DNA of 64,000 bases from the NCBI GenBank assembly GCA_012934845.2, contig WNNJ02000681.1, positions 30,559 through 94,558 of the forward strand, written 5' to 3'. Source of the DNA: Pomphorhynchus laevis (lineage: Eukaryota; Acanthocephala; Palaeacanthocephala; Echinorhynchida; Pomphorhynchidae). Positions within the stretch are counted from its first letter, which is position 1, and each line of letters begins with the position of its first letter. Made by a program: the position numbers and the translations under genes. Below the pieces are notes generated by a model, which was given only the letters and a program-made list of their open reading frames with translations, was not told the origin of the DNA and searched no databases. Shown piece after piece: positions 31,653-41,100 of the stretch.

Positions 31653-33767
31653 ATGAGGTTTGGTATACGTCAGACACGTAAAACAATTAACGCACATCTT
31701 CCAAAGTCGCGCAGTATTTGGTATAACCTTGTCCGAAGTACATACAGTGAAGATATGAATTGGATCAATGAGTTTGTTAACAACAAACTGAGAAAACATA
31801 AAATTCTTATTATACAACGCCATGAAGCTAAGTTATCCCAATTATCACGCTATAACTTACGACAAACCAACCATGATAAGAATTTTATAAACATATCTTC
31901 CAGGAATTTAACTGATACTGAAGAGGATTTGCTAAACCGAGGACCTGAGTTTATCCCTACGCACATCCCTAGTTTATGTGAAATGCGTTGTGACGCTGAA
32001 GTTATGTTGAGTAACCTCCCAAATGAATCGTTTGGGACGGTTATTACATATGAAACTATGTGCAGACGCCAAGCAAAGCTCTTACCTTCAACAATGAGTA
32101 AGCCAGAAAGAGTGGCAATGAAAAATCTCATGAGAGATGAAGACATAACAATATGTAAATCAGACAAAGGGCGAGCACTAGCAGTAGTGAACACCAAAGA
32201 CTATGTAGAGCATGGGAACTTATTATTAACGAGTAACAAGTTTGTTAAATTATCAGCTGATCCAACGGCAAAGAGAAGCAAGACTTTTAACCAATTTTTG
32301 TTGAAACTTCACAAAGAAGGCAAGTTGAGTAAGCAACAGTATAACGAAGCTAGATCTACCGACGCGTCAGCTGGATACCTTTATTTGCTCCCGAAATTGC
32401 ACAAACCAACCCTAGCATTCCGTCTAATTCTTGCATCATATATGTGTTTCGGACATAAATTGGCAAAAATGATCAGCAAAATATTAAATGTTTGCAAATC
32501 TCATAGTTTCTCGAGAATAAAGGATGGCCCAGAATTCGCTAAGTACATCAAGAGTTTTAACGCTAACACGTGTTTCTTCGCAACAGCGGATGTAAATTCA
32601 TTATTTACTAACGTCCCTTTAAGATCTAGTGTGCAAATTGCTGCGAAAGTTTTATCCGACAAATGTGATAATCCGATACTAAATATTTCTGAGTGGACAG
32701 AGCTATTGATGTGGTGTACTGAAAAGTCAGCGTTTCTGTTTGAGAACGACGTATTCGATCAAATCGATGGAGTTGCAATGGGCTCTCCGCTGGGACCTAC
32801 TTTAGCAAACATTTATATGGATGAATGGGAAACAGATATATATCATAGACTGCCAGACCTATGTGCATATTGGCGGTATGTAGATGATGTGTTTATGGTT
32901 TTCAATACGCGTCCAAATACGGTATCACTTCGAAACGTACTTAATGAAAAAGATCCGGCCATTCAATGGCACGTACAGTTCGAAGATAGTAAACAATCGA
33001 TCGCATTTCTCGATGTGCTGGTTAGACGTGGTAATAACATCACAACAGAGGTATATCGTAAACCGAATATTACATGGAATCCTCCCCTCTGGTCTACTCA
33101 TATACCAAACAAATATAAGATATCCGCAGCATCGTCATTGTTGCTAAGGTCTTTGCAAATTTGCTCAGAGAAATGTACCCGTTTGACTGAGAGTTCGATT
33201 ATTAAGTCGAAACTTAAAAATCGTGGCTTTCCCAAATGGGCCATCACCCAGGCAGATCGAAAGTCGAAGAATATATTTTTTGCATCAACACATGATAAAA
33301 AAGACCAAGCAAAAACTAAAATATATTTACGATCGTCTTTCGTTGACAACCGTAGCCTGAACAAACTTGAAGATGGTCTTAGACGACAAACATCACGTCC
33401 TACAATTTACTGTCCACCTAGCACGTGTCTAGCATCTATGTTCAAACGGAGACCCTTATCTCAAAAAACGTTAGGTCTCGTATATGAGATAAAATGTAAA
33501 GATTGTAAAGCTACATACGTGGGTCAGACGAAACGACCATTACACCTTAGAATTAAGGAACATCGTAATGCTCTAAGGAAAGGGGACATGTCATCTGCTG
33601 TTTTAAACCATTCTGTCATGAAAGGACACAATATTGAATTCGATAATATCAAAATTCTTGCAAAAGAATCAAATTATTATAGACGGATAATTTTTGAGTC
33701 TATACACATCAACGGCAGTGGTGAAAGGATGCATGAAAATAAATCAAATATTTATTTGATTTATTAA
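31653..33767 (+). CDS. Penelope-like reverse transcriptase with GIY-YIG endonuclease
   Basis: About 700 residues, open throughout; the ATG at 31653 is the first in frame. Motifs in order: PKLHKP (about residue 250), typical of Penelope-like RTs; ATADVNSLFTNVPL (motif A, about 310); IDGVAMGSPLGPTLANIYMD (motif B); YWRYVDDVFMVF (catalytic YVDD, about 409); QSIAFLDVLVRR (motif D/E). Then comes the nuclease: LVYEIKCKDCKATYVGQTKR (GIY-YIG core, about 607-627), with the conserved arginine and HLRIKEHR following. RT copies the element RNA, and GIY-YIG nicks the target. The last residues (NIYLIY) come from the inserted LINE; the left repeat shows the original tail (KIPIDTMD). Confidence 0.9.
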   Translation: MRFGIRQTRKTINAHLPKSRSIWYNLVRSTYSEDMNWINEFVNNKLRKHKILIIQRHEAKLSQLSRYNLRQTNHDKNFINISSRNLTDTEEDLLNRGPEFIPTHIPSLCEMRCDAEVMLSNLPNESFGTVITYETMCRRQAKLLPSTMSKPERVAMKNLMRDEDITICKSDKGRALAVVNTKDYVEHGNLLLTSNKFVKLSADPTAKRSKTFNQFLLKLHKEGKLSKQQYNEARSTDASAGYLYLLPKLHKPTLAFRLILASYMCFGHKLAKMISKILNVCKSHSFSRIKDGPEFAKYIKSFNANTCFFATADVNSLFTNVPLRSSVQIAAKVLSDKCDNPILNISEWTELLMWCTEKSAFLFENDVFDQIDGVAMGSPLGPTLANIYMDEWETDIYHRLPDLCAYWRYVDDVFMVFNTRPNTVSLRNVLNEKDPAIQWHVQFEDSKQSIAFLDVLVRRGNNITTEVYRKPNITWNPPLWSTHIPNKYKISAASSLLLRSLQICSEKCTRLTESSIIKSKLKNRGFPKWAITQADRKSKNIFFASTHDKKDQAKTKIYLRSSFVDNRSLNKLEDGLRRQTSRPTIYCPPSTCLASMFKRRPLSQKTLGLVYEIKCKDCKATYVGQTKRPLHLRIKEHRNALRKGDMSSAVLNHSVMKGHNIEFDNIKILAKESNYYRRIIFESIHINGSGERMHENKSNIYLIY

Positions 33768-33950
33768 ATCAAATAAATATTTATCAAATATTAAATCAAA
33801 TATTAATATTTATCAAATATTAAATCAAATAAATCAGATACCTATAAAGATATACCCATTCAAGAGTTTCACGTTCAGAACACTAAAAATACAAATAGCG
33901 AAATACCAAGTTCATCCCGTATCTGGAAAAAAGGTCATCCAAATTCACGC

Positions 33951-34787
33951 GTGATGCAAACGTTGAGTAAGAAATTTGAAGGCAATAGTGCGTCGTCAAT
34001 ATCGGTTGTTAGTGGTGAGCCGTCGGTGTCGCTGGACAATGATGCTTTGAAGGTATCGGACAATTACGAAGTATCGTCTATATCGGTGATTAATGATTAT
34101 CGCAATGAAATCGGTATAACTGGAGTCACCGATGAACGAGCTTCACACAATGATACAGACGTCGATATAGATAATGTTCACTCAGCTTTCAAGTGTATTT
34201 GTTCAAATGAGATGGAACAAGGGCGAGACGCAAGAAGCAAACCGGATGAGGGTGGTGACGGCAGCGATTCTTTCAGCAAAAAAACGTATTTTGATAATAA
34301 AAGTCACACAGATCGCAATCATACATTAAATAGGGGCTGTAACATACTTATTTGGGGTTTAGATGAGTCATCAGCCTCAAGTGCACAGGAGCGGCTTGAT
34401 GATGATATTGCCGGTTTACGTGTGTTCTTTTCTAATTTGCTCGAAAAAGGTGAGGAAGAGGTCGCATCGTCTATTTTAGTAAGGCAGCTCTATAGGTTGG
34501 GTAAGAAAAACGATAGATCACGATTGCTAAAGGTTGTGTTAGGATCGGCAGAGCAAGCAAAGTGTCTTTTAGACCGTGGTTATCGACTTAAAGGTAACAA
34601 AATACGAATTTTACGTGATCTTTCTCTCGAAGACAGGCAAAAATTGAAGGATATCAAGGCGGAACTTCATTACAGGCTGCAAAACGGTGAATCGAATCTG
34701 TGCATTCGAAATTTTCGGGTTGTGAGGTGGCGTCCTGCAGTTCGATGGAGATCGATCAATCTTTCTCTAGACCTTACAACGCCATGA
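33951..34787 (+). CDS. LINE ORF1 protein, RNA-binding
   Basis: 278 residues. The first half is acidic and serine-rich, without clear structure. The second half (about 125-265) contains CNILIWGLDESSASSAQERL, FFSNLLEKGEEEVASSILVR, YRLGKKNDRSRLLKVVLGSA and IRILRDLSLEDRQKLKDIKA, the pattern of RRM-like ORF1 proteins of CR1-type LINEs in flatworms and other invertebrates. Such proteins bind element RNA. It overlaps ORF2 by 43 bases (from the ORF2 ATG) in another frame, suggesting coupled translation. Confidence 0.75.
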   Translation: MMQTLSKKFEGNSASSISVVSGEPSVSLDNDALKVSDNYEVSSISVINDYRNEIGITGVTDERASHNDTDVDIDNVHSAFKCICSNEMEQGRDARSKPDEGGDGSDSFSKKTYFDNKSHTDRNHTLNRGCNILIWGLDESSASSAQERLDDDIAGLRVFFSNLLEKGEEEVASSILVRQLYRLGKKNDRSRLLKVVLGSAEQAKCLLDRGYRLKGNKIRILRDLSLEDRQKLKDIKAELHYRLQNGESNLCIRNFRVVRWRPAVRWRSINLSLDLTTP

Positions 34788-37666
34788 TTGGACATCTAGT
34801 GGATATATGTTTGGAAAGGAAGTTGCCATCTAATTGTTCAGAGAGAATATGTAATAATGAATGTCCTCTGGTGGTAGGTTACTCCAATATCAGAAGCTTA
34901 CCTGCTCAATTGTCTGAAGTGCAGCAGTTTATATCTTTTAAAGATTTTGACGTGTTTTGCATTTCTGAGTCATGGCTTCATTATCAAATTAATGATGACC
35001 TTATGGCTATCTCTGGGTATCGACTTTTGAGAGCAGATAGAGTTGCAGGTCGTCGTGGCGGGGGTGTTGCTGCTTATATTAAAAACACCTTATCAATTAC
35101 GAAGATTACTGAATTGTGCGATGATCACTATTCATTCGAGTTATTGTCATTCTGCGTCAATGATACTCATTGTTCAATAGATATTTGCGTCGTATACAGA
35201 TCACCCTCAGTTCATACACAGTTAGATCTTCTGAAAAATCAGTTAAGATCATTCTGCTCCTCAAATTATTTCTTCCTTATTGGGGATTTTAATCTTCCTC
35301 AAGTTAACTGGATTAGTAACAACCGGTATTACTATAATGTCGAAAACTGCGAGCTTGCTGAATTCTTGCTGGCAGAGCTTCTCCTGATCCAACATATTAA
35401 TCAGCCAACATGTATATCGTCTCAACCAGAGACAATATTAGATCTTGGGTTTACCAAGCGCATTGAAGATGTAATCAGAGTTGATTTCGAGTCTCCTTTA
35501 GGAACCAGTGACCATTGTGTGATTTCAGTACAGATTGCTCACACTTTACAACGACGATCTAAGTGCAGTGGCATCGGAAAGCGTAATTGGAATCGAGTAA
35601 ATGTGGAAGATCTCCAACTCTATAGTCATCAGCTGAACTTCGGATCTGCTGATCTTCCAATTGATGATCATTTATCGTTAGTGACCAGTAACCTCATAAC
35701 CATTTCGGATACGTTTGCACCAATAAGAAATAGGGCTTACAAGACGACAACGCCATTGTGGTTCGACAATGAGTTGGAGACTACGATAAAGGAAAGAAAT
35801 CGATTATGGCGAATCTCTCAACGTAACACTGTTACGCACCGTGAGTACAAAACTCTTCGCAATCTATGCAACCAACTAAAACGCTCAAAAAGAAAAACAT
35901 TTGAAGAGGGTATTGCTTCTGACATTAACAGGTCACCTAAACGTTTTTGGGCATACGTTAGACATCGTCGAATCCTACCTTCTACGATTAATTGTGTACG
36001 TTTAGAAAGTGGTGATGTAGTTGACAAGGAGGCTATTGTGGAAGCTCTTGCAAGCAGTTTTGTAGTATCTCCATCCTCGCAATCGAATATTGACCAGATA
36101 CAGTACCCGCCCAACTTACAATCTAACTTACCAATATCTCCTATTAATGTCATTGAAGTTCAGTCTGAACTCCATAAATTAAATAGTTTTGGCTCTGCAG
36201 GACCAGATGGTGTATCCCCTTTTCTTTTGCGTACTCTGTCGCACATTATTGCTCCAAGCCTTACGTCTCTATTTCATCGAAGCTTACAGTATTCGTGGAT
36301 TCCTGATGATTGGAAAAGGGCAATTGTTGTACCTATTCCAAAGAAACAGTTGGCACTAACTTGTTCAGATTTTAGACCAATTAGTCTTACCAGTGTTATT
36401 TCTAAAATTATGGAGAGACTCATTGCGAAGAGAATACGTGAACATCTAAATTTATATCAAATTCTTGATGATTCTCAGCACGGCTTCCGACCTGGTCGCT
36501 CGTGCCTAACTAATCTGTTGAATGCTCGCGAACATTGGGTAGCTGCTCTTAGTTCGGGTCTTACAGTTGATATAATATTTCTTGATTTCTCTAAGGCCTT
36601 TGATAGAGTTCCACATGCTGGTTTAGATTCACTACTACGTCATTACGGTGTACCTACGACAATTTGCAACTGGATTAAGACATTTCTCGAGGATCGATCA
36701 TTCGTTGTGCGATTAGATGAAGTTTTGTCAACAGCTCGACGTGTTCATTCGGGTGTTCCTCAGGGCACGGTCCTAGGTCCACTTCTCTTTATCATCTTTT
36801 TGAATGACCTACTCCTAAGGTTAAAGTGTCCTCACCTGGCATTTGCTGACGATGTTAAAATATGGGCAACAACCCAAAACGAGGCGGATTGTGAATTTTT
36901 ACAATGTGACCTTAACCGTATCGGGACTTGGTGTAATAGCACTGGCTTGATACTCAACGCGACAAAATGTGTATGGATCAGATTGGGTAGAGATAAAACT
37001 CATTTCGATTACAAAATAAATGGACACTCAATCAAGCGAGTCTCAGAACATCCCGACCTGGGAGTGATAATTCACGAATCGCTAAAGACAAGAGCAAATA
37101 GTGATCACGCGCGGTTAAAAGCGATACGTGCCTTATACTGCATAAAAATGACTTTTGCAAAATTATCGCCGCAAATCTTCGCCAAACTTTATTGTGCCCT
37201 AGTAAGACCACATCTTGAGTATTGTGTACAGGCAACCTTTCCAACGACCAGGAGTGAGTTGAATAACTTGGAAAGTGTAATGAGACGAGCTTCTCGGATG
37301 TGTTGTCAAGGAAGCTTTATTTCAAGATTAAGATGTTTGAACGTTTTATCAGTGAGGTATCGGTATCTTTTTCTTGATCTGATTACACTTTGGAAAATTG
37401 TACATTCAGCTGATGGCTTTCCTTTGGGTGTAGTTAGATTTCGAGATAATTCGAGATTGCGAGGCCATTGTAAGATGCTTTTTAAAAAATTACCGGGTAA
37501 GCTGCGAAAATTTTACAGACTGTCTGAACGGGCAGTAGATGTTTGGAATAGTTTGCCTGAACCTATCGCTGCCATCACCAATTTCCTCGCTTTCAAAAAC
37601 AGGGTTCGACGTTGGATATACGTCCAGGCTGATTTGTCACCTTTTCTAACCTACCCATTTGGTTGA
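34745..37666 (+). CDS. LINE ORF2, APE endonuclease and reverse transcriptase
   Basis: About 973 residues from the ATG at 34745; the frame is open 45 bases further up but without ATG. Endonuclease: YSNIRSLPAQ, FCISESWLHY, RGGGVAAYI, LIGDFNLPQVNW and GTSDHCVISV, covering the catalytic N, E, D and SDH positions. RT: SAGPDGVSPFLLR, WKRAIVVPIPKKQ, RPISLTSVISKIMERL, QHGFRPGRSC, IIFLDFSKAFDRVPH, SGVPQGTVLGPLLF and HLAFADDVKIW. The catalytic pair is FADD, a normal variant. The tail includes HLEYCVQATFPT and RAVDVWNSLPEPI, typical of CR1-like proteins. All catalytic motifs are present, so it looks functional. Confidence 0.9.
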   Translation: MEIDQSFSRPYNAMIGHLVDICLERKLPSNCSERICNNECPLVVGYSNIRSLPAQLSEVQQFISFKDFDVFCISESWLHYQINDDLMAISGYRLLRADRVAGRRGGGVAAYIKNTLSITKITELCDDHYSFELLSFCVNDTHCSIDICVVYRSPSVHTQLDLLKNQLRSFCSSNYFFLIGDFNLPQVNWISNNRYYYNVENCELAEFLLAELLLIQHINQPTCISSQPETILDLGFTKRIEDVIRVDFESPLGTSDHCVISVQIAHTLQRRSKCSGIGKRNWNRVNVEDLQLYSHQLNFGSADLPIDDHLSLVTSNLITISDTFAPIRNRAYKTTTPLWFDNELETTIKERNRLWRISQRNTVTHREYKTLRNLCNQLKRSKRKTFEEGIASDINRSPKRFWAYVRHRRILPSTINCVRLESGDVVDKEAIVEALASSFVVSPSSQSNIDQIQYPPNLQSNLPISPINVIEVQSELHKLNSFGSAGPDGVSPFLLRTLSHIIAPSLTSLFHRSLQYSWIPDDWKRAIVVPIPKKQLALTCSDFRPISLTSVISKIMERLIAKRIREHLNLYQILDDSQHGFRPGRSCLTNLLNAREHWVAALSSGLTVDIIFLDFSKAFDRVPHAGLDSLLRHYGVPTTICNWIKTFLEDRSFVVRLDEVLSTARRVHSGVPQGTVLGPLLFIIFLNDLLLRLKCPHLAFADDVKIWATTQNEADCEFLQCDLNRIGTWCNSTGLILNATKCVWIRLGRDKTHFDYKINGHSIKRVSEHPDLGVIIHESLKTRANSDHARLKAIRALYCIKMTFAKLSPQIFAKLYCALVRPHLEYCVQATFPTTRSELNNLESVMRRASRMCCQGSFISRLRCLNVLSVRYRYLFLDLITLWKIVHSADGFPLGVVRFRDNSRLRGHCKMLFKKLPGKLRKFYRLSERAVDVWNSLPEPIAAITNFLAFKNRVRRWIYVQADLSPFLTYPFG

Positions 37667-37938
37667 TCTTTTTTTCTGTATTGTGTGATCGGCTTAAAGC
37701 CTTATGGCTAAGTCTGAACTTGATAATAATAATAATAATAATTTAAAAATTCCTATCGACACTATGGACTAAGAAAACATGTTCATTTTCTTCCGCACTT
37801 ATGTAATATAAGGCGATTTGTGTTTGAAAACTTTCAACTTGAAAAGGGTCACTGTGATTGACCGAAACGTTGTTATAATTAACTCTAACAAAAAAATTTG
37901 TTTTCTCGTGTGGATAATTAATAATGCCTAAAAAACAG

Positions 37939-38619
37939 ATTACGTGGCACACAAATGTAATTTTAACAGAAAGGAATTATTATTAATATCGCGAACGAGT
38001 AGAAGAAATTTATATCGCGCTTTTCTTCCCTTAATAGTTTTGACTAGCGGTGATGTCGGGAAGTCTTCAATTGTTAATGAAGTCGGTTGTAAAGAAGATA
38101 TCATCAGATAAAAGTATAAAAATATTCATTTACTCAGATAAAAAGATTCATTTACGCCGAATAAGCACGTACGCATCTTACTAATACCTTCCGTTATGTA
38201 AAATAACCTGAAAAAGCGGTATTTTACTAAATATTTTCAGGGTTCGCTGACTTGGTGGCCTAGCCTCTTTAAAATAACTCTTTACTGTGGTCCAAAATGT
38301 TTCCAAAACTATATTAACTATTAAAGTGCGAATTTCGCCTCACAGTATATTCACTAAAATAAAGGCCCATCTATCCTTTATTTTTTGCATTTTTCTCCAT
38401 AAAATGTTTTAATGAACGCCATTTGAAGTATTTAACGTTTCAGGTCGTAATATGCACTACACATTTTTATTGATCTAAAAAATTAAAAAATATCTCGTAA
38501 TATGATTATCCTCAGTTAAAAGCCGAATAAACACGTCGTATCTTGCTAATACCTTCCGTTATGCAAAATTTGAGAACCGGAAAAAGGCAGTATTTAAAAA
38601 ACATTACCCGAATAAAAGT
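37939..38619. other. Unassigned spacer
   Basis: Moderately AT-rich. Two similar blocks (aataagcacgtacgcatctt at 38159 and aataaacacgtcgtatcttg at 38526, each followed by gctaataccttccgttatg-like sequence and a gaaaaa-g-gtattt-a block) form a direct repeat about 370 bp apart, close to the period of the ribozyme-like family. No gene seen. Confidence 0.45.
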
Positions 38620-38985
38620 CATCAAAATTTAAATGGTAACAATTACTACACAGGTATATCAACTCTAAATTAGGAAACAAACTATAGGTGACTAGTTTGA
38701 TAATAGTAATCATGAAGAGAAATAGGTAGATTTTCAAATTGTAGGTCGAACCTTCTCCTATCAACGCTGATTTAATTTGAAATCAGAAATGATTTCAAGT
38801 TATTGTACCCAGCCCGTACGAGCTCTACGCTCTTTTGCTGCTATTGTATTTAATAATAATTAAATTTGCAACATTCAAGACGAGTCTTTTCATTCAATTT
38901 ATTGGCAATAAAAGCAGACGAGAGATCGTCAGACAACTTTAAAAGTACCGAAACGTGAAATGATGGTATTGGATCAGTAACCACG
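38620..38985 (+). repeat. Hammerhead-like repeat unit, single truncated copy
   Basis: Matches the 6.7-7.1 kb unit: gtcatcaaaatttaaatggt, tttgataatagtaat, caacgctgatttaatttgaa, gacgagtctttt, accgaaacgtgaaatg and ggtattggatcagtaac. It stops just before the CTGATGA core. A 64-bp insertion (38808-38871) interrupts it. Confidence 0.7.
38808..38871 (+). mobile_element. Minimal LINE 3' end inside the repeat unit
   Basis: About 64 bp (gtacccagcccgtacgagct ... gctgctattgtattt then aataataat) interrupts the conserved gatttcaa|ttaaattt block. The GC-rich hairpin-like start followed by a TAA-type tail looks like the extreme 3' end of a LINE. The 33.75-37.74 kb LINE has a similar tail, but the sequence differs, so it belongs to another family. 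Confidence 0.4.
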
Positions 38986-39254
38986 ATAATTATTGATTGT
39001 AGCAGAGTATATGCATTAATAATCAATAATGACTCAAGTATAAGTTGCTGACATTCTAACTGATACGCTGCGATTTCTTAGATCAAACTATAATTTGCGT
39101 TAATGAAAAACTACATCAAATTGTGGCCACGTCAGAATAAACCATTTCTCTGGTATGAACATTTTAAATCAAATAAAATTAATCTTTTTAAAGTTAAATA
39201 AATATAAAATATTAAATTAAATAAAATTAAAATATTAAATTAAATAAAATTAAT

Positions 39255-39641
39255 CTGGCAATGGCTGGCATCCATATTGTCGTCGAAAGAACATGCGCAC
39301 GAAGCCGACCCAAGCAACGGTGGCTAGATACTGGCAACATCTCCGAAATGCGAACACATCTAGGCAGGAAAAAAATTATAAAAAACGAAAGACCTTTATT
39401 AGACATTTAAAAAACATCTTTCATTTTATTAGACATTTTTAAATGTCTAATAAAGGTCTTTCGTTTTTTATAATTTTTTTCTTGCCTAGTTGTGTCGGCC
39501 TTTCGGAAATGTTGCCCTAGATACTTTCTACGCCTACCTTCGAGCAATCAAACTTCACCCTGACATAGCCATGGATCGAGTAAAGTTGATAACTTGTTCA
39601 AAAATAGCCGACCCCGCGACTAAACAGGACCAAAGCTAAAT
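39255..39641 (+). pseudogene. RTE-like LINE carboxyl end, interrupted by a MITE
   Basis: Plus strand: CARSRPKQRWLDT up to 39332, then after the MITE YLRAIKLHPDIAMDRVKLIT and CSKIADPATKQDQS with a TAA at 39639-39641. The RPKQRWLDT and HPD-A-DR / ADPATK landmarks are typical of the last 60 residues of RTE-like ORF2. No other part of this copy was found. Confidence 0.65.
39333..39516. mobile_element. Inverted-repeat MITE with 9-bp target duplication
   Basis: A 184-bp element whose arms are long inverted repeats. The ends are GGCAACATCTCCGAAATG and its near-complement CTTTCGGAAATGTTGCC. The inner arms (aaaaaacgaaagacctttat and its complement) are exact. It is flanked by CTAGATACT on both sides (39324-39332 and 39517-39525), and the LINE reading frame continues across the empty site. 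A 9-bp duplication with long terminal inverted repeats suggests a Mutator-like origin. Confidence 0.88.
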
Positions 39642-39778
39642 AAAAAAGAAGAATTAAATGAAATTAATTTTTACTTTTAATCTTTCAAATTAAAAATCTT
39701 TACTTTTTACTTAAAGTAAAAATTACACAGTCTTGAATATAATTACATTCGTTTAAAGTAAAAATTCTTAAAACGATA

Positions 39779-40342
39779 TCACGACAACATTTTTGTTTCC
39801 CGGCCATATAAGTAGCTTGCTCTATTAGTAAACGCAGATACCATTGTGGTAACAACATGATGAAAAAACAAATTACTTAATGTCGAATGAATTGACTGTC
39901 TGAAAAGAAATTCTACATAGAATTCAAGTTCACATTGACGCGTATATCCACTCGACGTGTTATGAAATGTCCATCGCGAATTTAGATACTTAAAAAGTTT
40001 ACTATTTTCATCTGTGGTTGATTGTACAAATTTCGGTCTTTCATAGGCAACAGTAGATTGATATGCTTCACGAAAAGGACCAAAACCAATACCAAGTGTG
40101 GCTTTAAACTCCGATATATTAAAATCACGTTTATTGACATCTGATTGTACACACCACGGTACAAACTCTTTATACTTGCTTACATCGCAAACGACGTCAA
40201 ATAATTCTTCAGGAGAAAATCCAACAATCAAGCGTTCGGAATAGCGAATCGGTTTGATTAGATTGCTATTTTGTCTACATTGCACCGCATTTCGTATAAA
40301 GTCGCAGTATTTTTTGGAAACTTTAATTGCATGCATTTTCAT
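39779..40342 (-). CDS. COQ10: COQ10-like coenzyme Q-binding START-domain protein
   Basis: 187 residues from the ATG at 40342 in one exon (a second ATG is two codons on; the frame is open 12 codons further up without ATG). After a short amino-terminal extension, perhaps a mitochondrial targeting part, comes the COQ10 START/polyketide-cyclase fold: RYSERLIVGFSPEELFDVVC, VSKYKEFVPWCVQSDV, FKATLGIGFGPFREAYQSTV and RQCELEFYVEFLFRQSIHST, then LFFHHVVTTMVSAFTNRA. The SERLIVGFS, FVPWC and F--VV--MV-AF-NRA landmarks match animal COQ10. COQ10 binds coenzyme Q in the inner mitochondrial membrane and is needed for efficient respiration. The length is slightly short but the domain is complete. No intron was seen. 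Confidence 0.92.
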   Translation of the reverse strand: MKMHAIKVSKKYCDFIRNAVQCRQNSNLIKPIRYSERLIVGFSPEELFDVVCDVSKYKEFVPWCVQSDVNKRDFNISEFKATLGIGFGPFREAYQSTVAYERPKFVQSTTDENSKLFKYLNSRWTFHNTSSGYTRQCELEFYVEFLFRQSIHSTLSNLFFHHVVTTMVSAFTNRASYLYGRETKMLS

Positions 40343-40378
40343 TCGAACGCCATTATCTTTTAATAAAAATTTACACAA

Positions 40379-41100
40379 ATTCCAATTAAAAACAATGTGC
40401 TAATTAATCAGATAAATTAGAAATTAAATTAATTAATTATTTAATTAAATTAACAAATAATAATTTTTAATAATTAAATTTATCAATTATTACAAATCAA
40501 TGCTGGCGTGCTATTATGTCGTAATTATTAATTTAAAAAATATTAAAAACTAAATATACGGTTTAAATCATTGTTTACATAAAATTGAGATAAAATTATT
40601 ACTCTTAAATGAAATTATGTTCTTTTTCGTTATCATGCAAATGAAATTATCGTTATTGTTAATCCTGTGAGTATAGTATTTAAATAGATAGTTAAGAAAG
40701 AGATTAATTATTATTTAATTAATTAATAATTAATATTAATTAATATTAATTAATACTAGATAATAGATATTTTATAGATAATTAAGTTAAAATTATTAAA
40801 AAGTTATTTTAAATAGTTGATAATGATCCATTATTGATAAAGAATTATTAAAGCTGGATCAGAGAAAGAAGGAAAATTTTATTTGATATTGCACTAACCT
40901 CTGTTAGCATCTTCAGAAATTTACCTGAAAATGCTACCCTTCAGAAATAACCTTTCACAAAATTTCCTCTAATTTTCTGAAGATGAAAACAAAAAAATTA
41001 ACATAGAACAAAAAATAACAGCTTAAACACGCAATTTTCCAAATTTTCCACTCGTTTCGCTCGCCCACAAAAGAAAAATACGAATTTTTCATATTATCAT
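40379..41100. other. AT-rich upstream region of the COQ10-like gene
   Basis: AT-rich with TTAATTAATTA low-complexity runs (40430-40480, 40700-40760) and two ctttcagaaat-type blocks near 40910-40950. The promoter is presumably here but no motif can be defended. Confidence 0.4.

Larger units (their letters stand above)
33750..37739 (+). mobile_element. CR1-like LINE, apparently intact, nested in the Penelope-like element
   Basis: Inserted at the AAATCAAAT/TATAATTTAAAA point of the Penelope-like 3' region, as shown by comparison with the uninterrupted left copy. It starts with an AT-rich stretch of imperfect repeats (tatcaaatattaaatcaaat), then has ORF1 and an overlapping ORF2, and ends in a (TAA)n-type tail (37722-37741). 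Both frames are uninterrupted, so it may be recent or active. The RRM-like ORF1, APE endonuclease and RT order fits CR1-like non-LTR elements. No RNase H domain was seen. An exact target duplication cannot be defined because the flanks are AT-rich. Confidence 0.85.
30825..37938 (+). mobile_element. Penelope-like element with inverted terminal repeats, split by a LINE
   Basis: The element has an inverted terminal repeat at each end: left 30825-31563 (minus-oriented copy of the GIY-YIG end plus 3' untranslated DNA), right 33215-33749 continued at 37740-37938. Between them is a single long frame with RT and GIY-YIG nuclease. The terminal copies differ by only a few bases, so insertion was recent. 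Penelope-like elements are known for such long terminal repeats, direct or inverted. The 4-kb LINE at 33750-37739 interrupts the right repeat just before the end of the protein. The outermost shared bases are ctgttttttaggcatt. Confidence 0.88.

Noticed and set aside
31596-32197. Minus-strand frames over the Penelope-like protein
   Set aside because: Shadows of the plus-strand RT frame; the peptides show no motif.
35818-36153. Minus-strand 111-residue frame inside LINE ORF2
   Set aside because: Lies entirely within the intact ORF2 on the other strand and shows no domain.
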